From an uncultured Oscillospiraceae bacterium (lineage in GTDB: Bacteria > Bacillota > Clostridia > Oscillospirales > Oscillospiraceae), in contig CAAFMG010000097.1 in assembly GCA_900763965.1 (NCBI GenBank), positions 1-7,124 of the forward strand: a stretch of 7,124 nt of DNA, given 5' to 3'. A program made the position numbers and the translations under genes. Positions 7,014-7,124 of this stretch are shown here, piece by piece (positions within the stretch are counted from its first letter, which is position 1; each line of letters starts with the position of its first letter). The notes below the pieces were generated by a model. The model saw nothing but the letters and a program-made list of their open reading frames with translations. It did no database searches and had not been told where the DNA came from.

Positions 7014-7124
7014 GGGCGACCATGGGCGTGCGCCCTGCGTTGGCATCCCCCGCCCCTGCTGTGCAGGTCTTTGATCACGGGCGTGGCAATCTCGGGCCTA
7101 CAGCACCGTCCACCACTCCCGCCG
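7014..7124. repeat. Probable dispersed intergenic repeat, no gene seen
   Basis: This GC-rich end segment has no convincing reading frame: a - strand frame is open from the window edge to about 6990 but has arginine-, glycine- and cysteine-rich low-quality content and no start signal. It contains short inverted repeats (GGGCG 7014-7018 with CGCCC 7031-7035; CCTGC 7055-7059 with GCAGG 7063-7067). It also has the phrase CGTGGCAATCTCGGG at 7082-7096, which resembles dispersed GTGGCAATCTC-type repeats I associate with clostridial intergenic regions. This is recognition from memory and only one copy is visible, so the call is tentative. Confidence 0.35.

Noticed and set aside
7014..7035. GGGCG/CGCCC hairpin as a terminator of an upstream gene
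   Set aside because: The stem is only five base pairs with a 12-base loop, and on the - strand it is followed by A-rich rather than T-rich sequence.
6990..7124. - strand frame open from the right edge, possibly the end of another gene
   Set aside because: The content is Gly/Arg/Cys-rich with repeat-like DNA and would end inside the -35 region of the phosphorylase promoter. The other two - strand frames stop within 50 bases of the edge. A gene ending here cannot be excluded but is not supported.
1..7124. A previously undescribed multi-gene system
   Set aside because: All three genes belong to well-characterised enzyme families with intact active sites, and no unexplained coding space larger than about 220 bases remains.

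Overview
The window holds three protein genes, all recognisable. A complete carbamoyl-phosphate synthase operon segment (carA then carB, + strand) converges on a complete cellobiose phosphorylase gene (glycoside hydrolase family 94, - strand). I see no RNA gene, transposase, integrase, CRISPR array or defence-like cassette, and nothing that amounts to a new multi-gene system. The organism is most likely a Gram-positive anaerobe of the Clostridia, probably an Oscillospiraceae/Ruminococcaceae gut or rumen type. This rests on strong AAAGGAG-type ribosome binding sites, the clostridial character of both enzyme sets as I remember them, GC-rich third codon positions, and a sigma-A type promoter. The genus cannot be fixed from this sequence.

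Layout. Positions 1-24 are the end of an upstream leader or intergenic stretch carrying the carA ribosome binding site. carA (25-1134) and carB (1112-4297) overlap by 23 bases and encode the glutaminase and synthetase subunits that supply carbamoyl phosphate for pyrimidine and arginine synthesis. The start of their transcript lies left of the window. A strong hairpin at 4305-4335 has T-rich tracts on both sides and probably terminates both converging transcripts. Positions 4341-4485 are the 3' untranslated region of the - strand gene, with a small hairpin near its stop codon. The cellobiose phosphorylase occupies 6903 down to 4486.

The right-hand 220 bases are the control region of the phosphorylase. 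Reading on the - strand, there is an A/T tract, a TTGATT / 17 bp / TAAAAT promoter with an extended -10, a perfect TAAACGTTTA palindrome of LacI-family type at the expected transcription start, and a good ribosome binding site. The last 110 bases (7014-7124) hold no convincing gene and resemble a dispersed intergenic repeat.

How the parts work together. CarA and CarB form one enzyme that makes carbamoyl phosphate from glutamine, bicarbonate and ATP. The phosphorylase is a separate, probably sugar-regulated unit that splits imported cellobiose into glucose 1-phosphate and glucose, saving one ATP per disaccharide. Nothing in the sequence links the two pathways beyond adjacency and a shared terminator.
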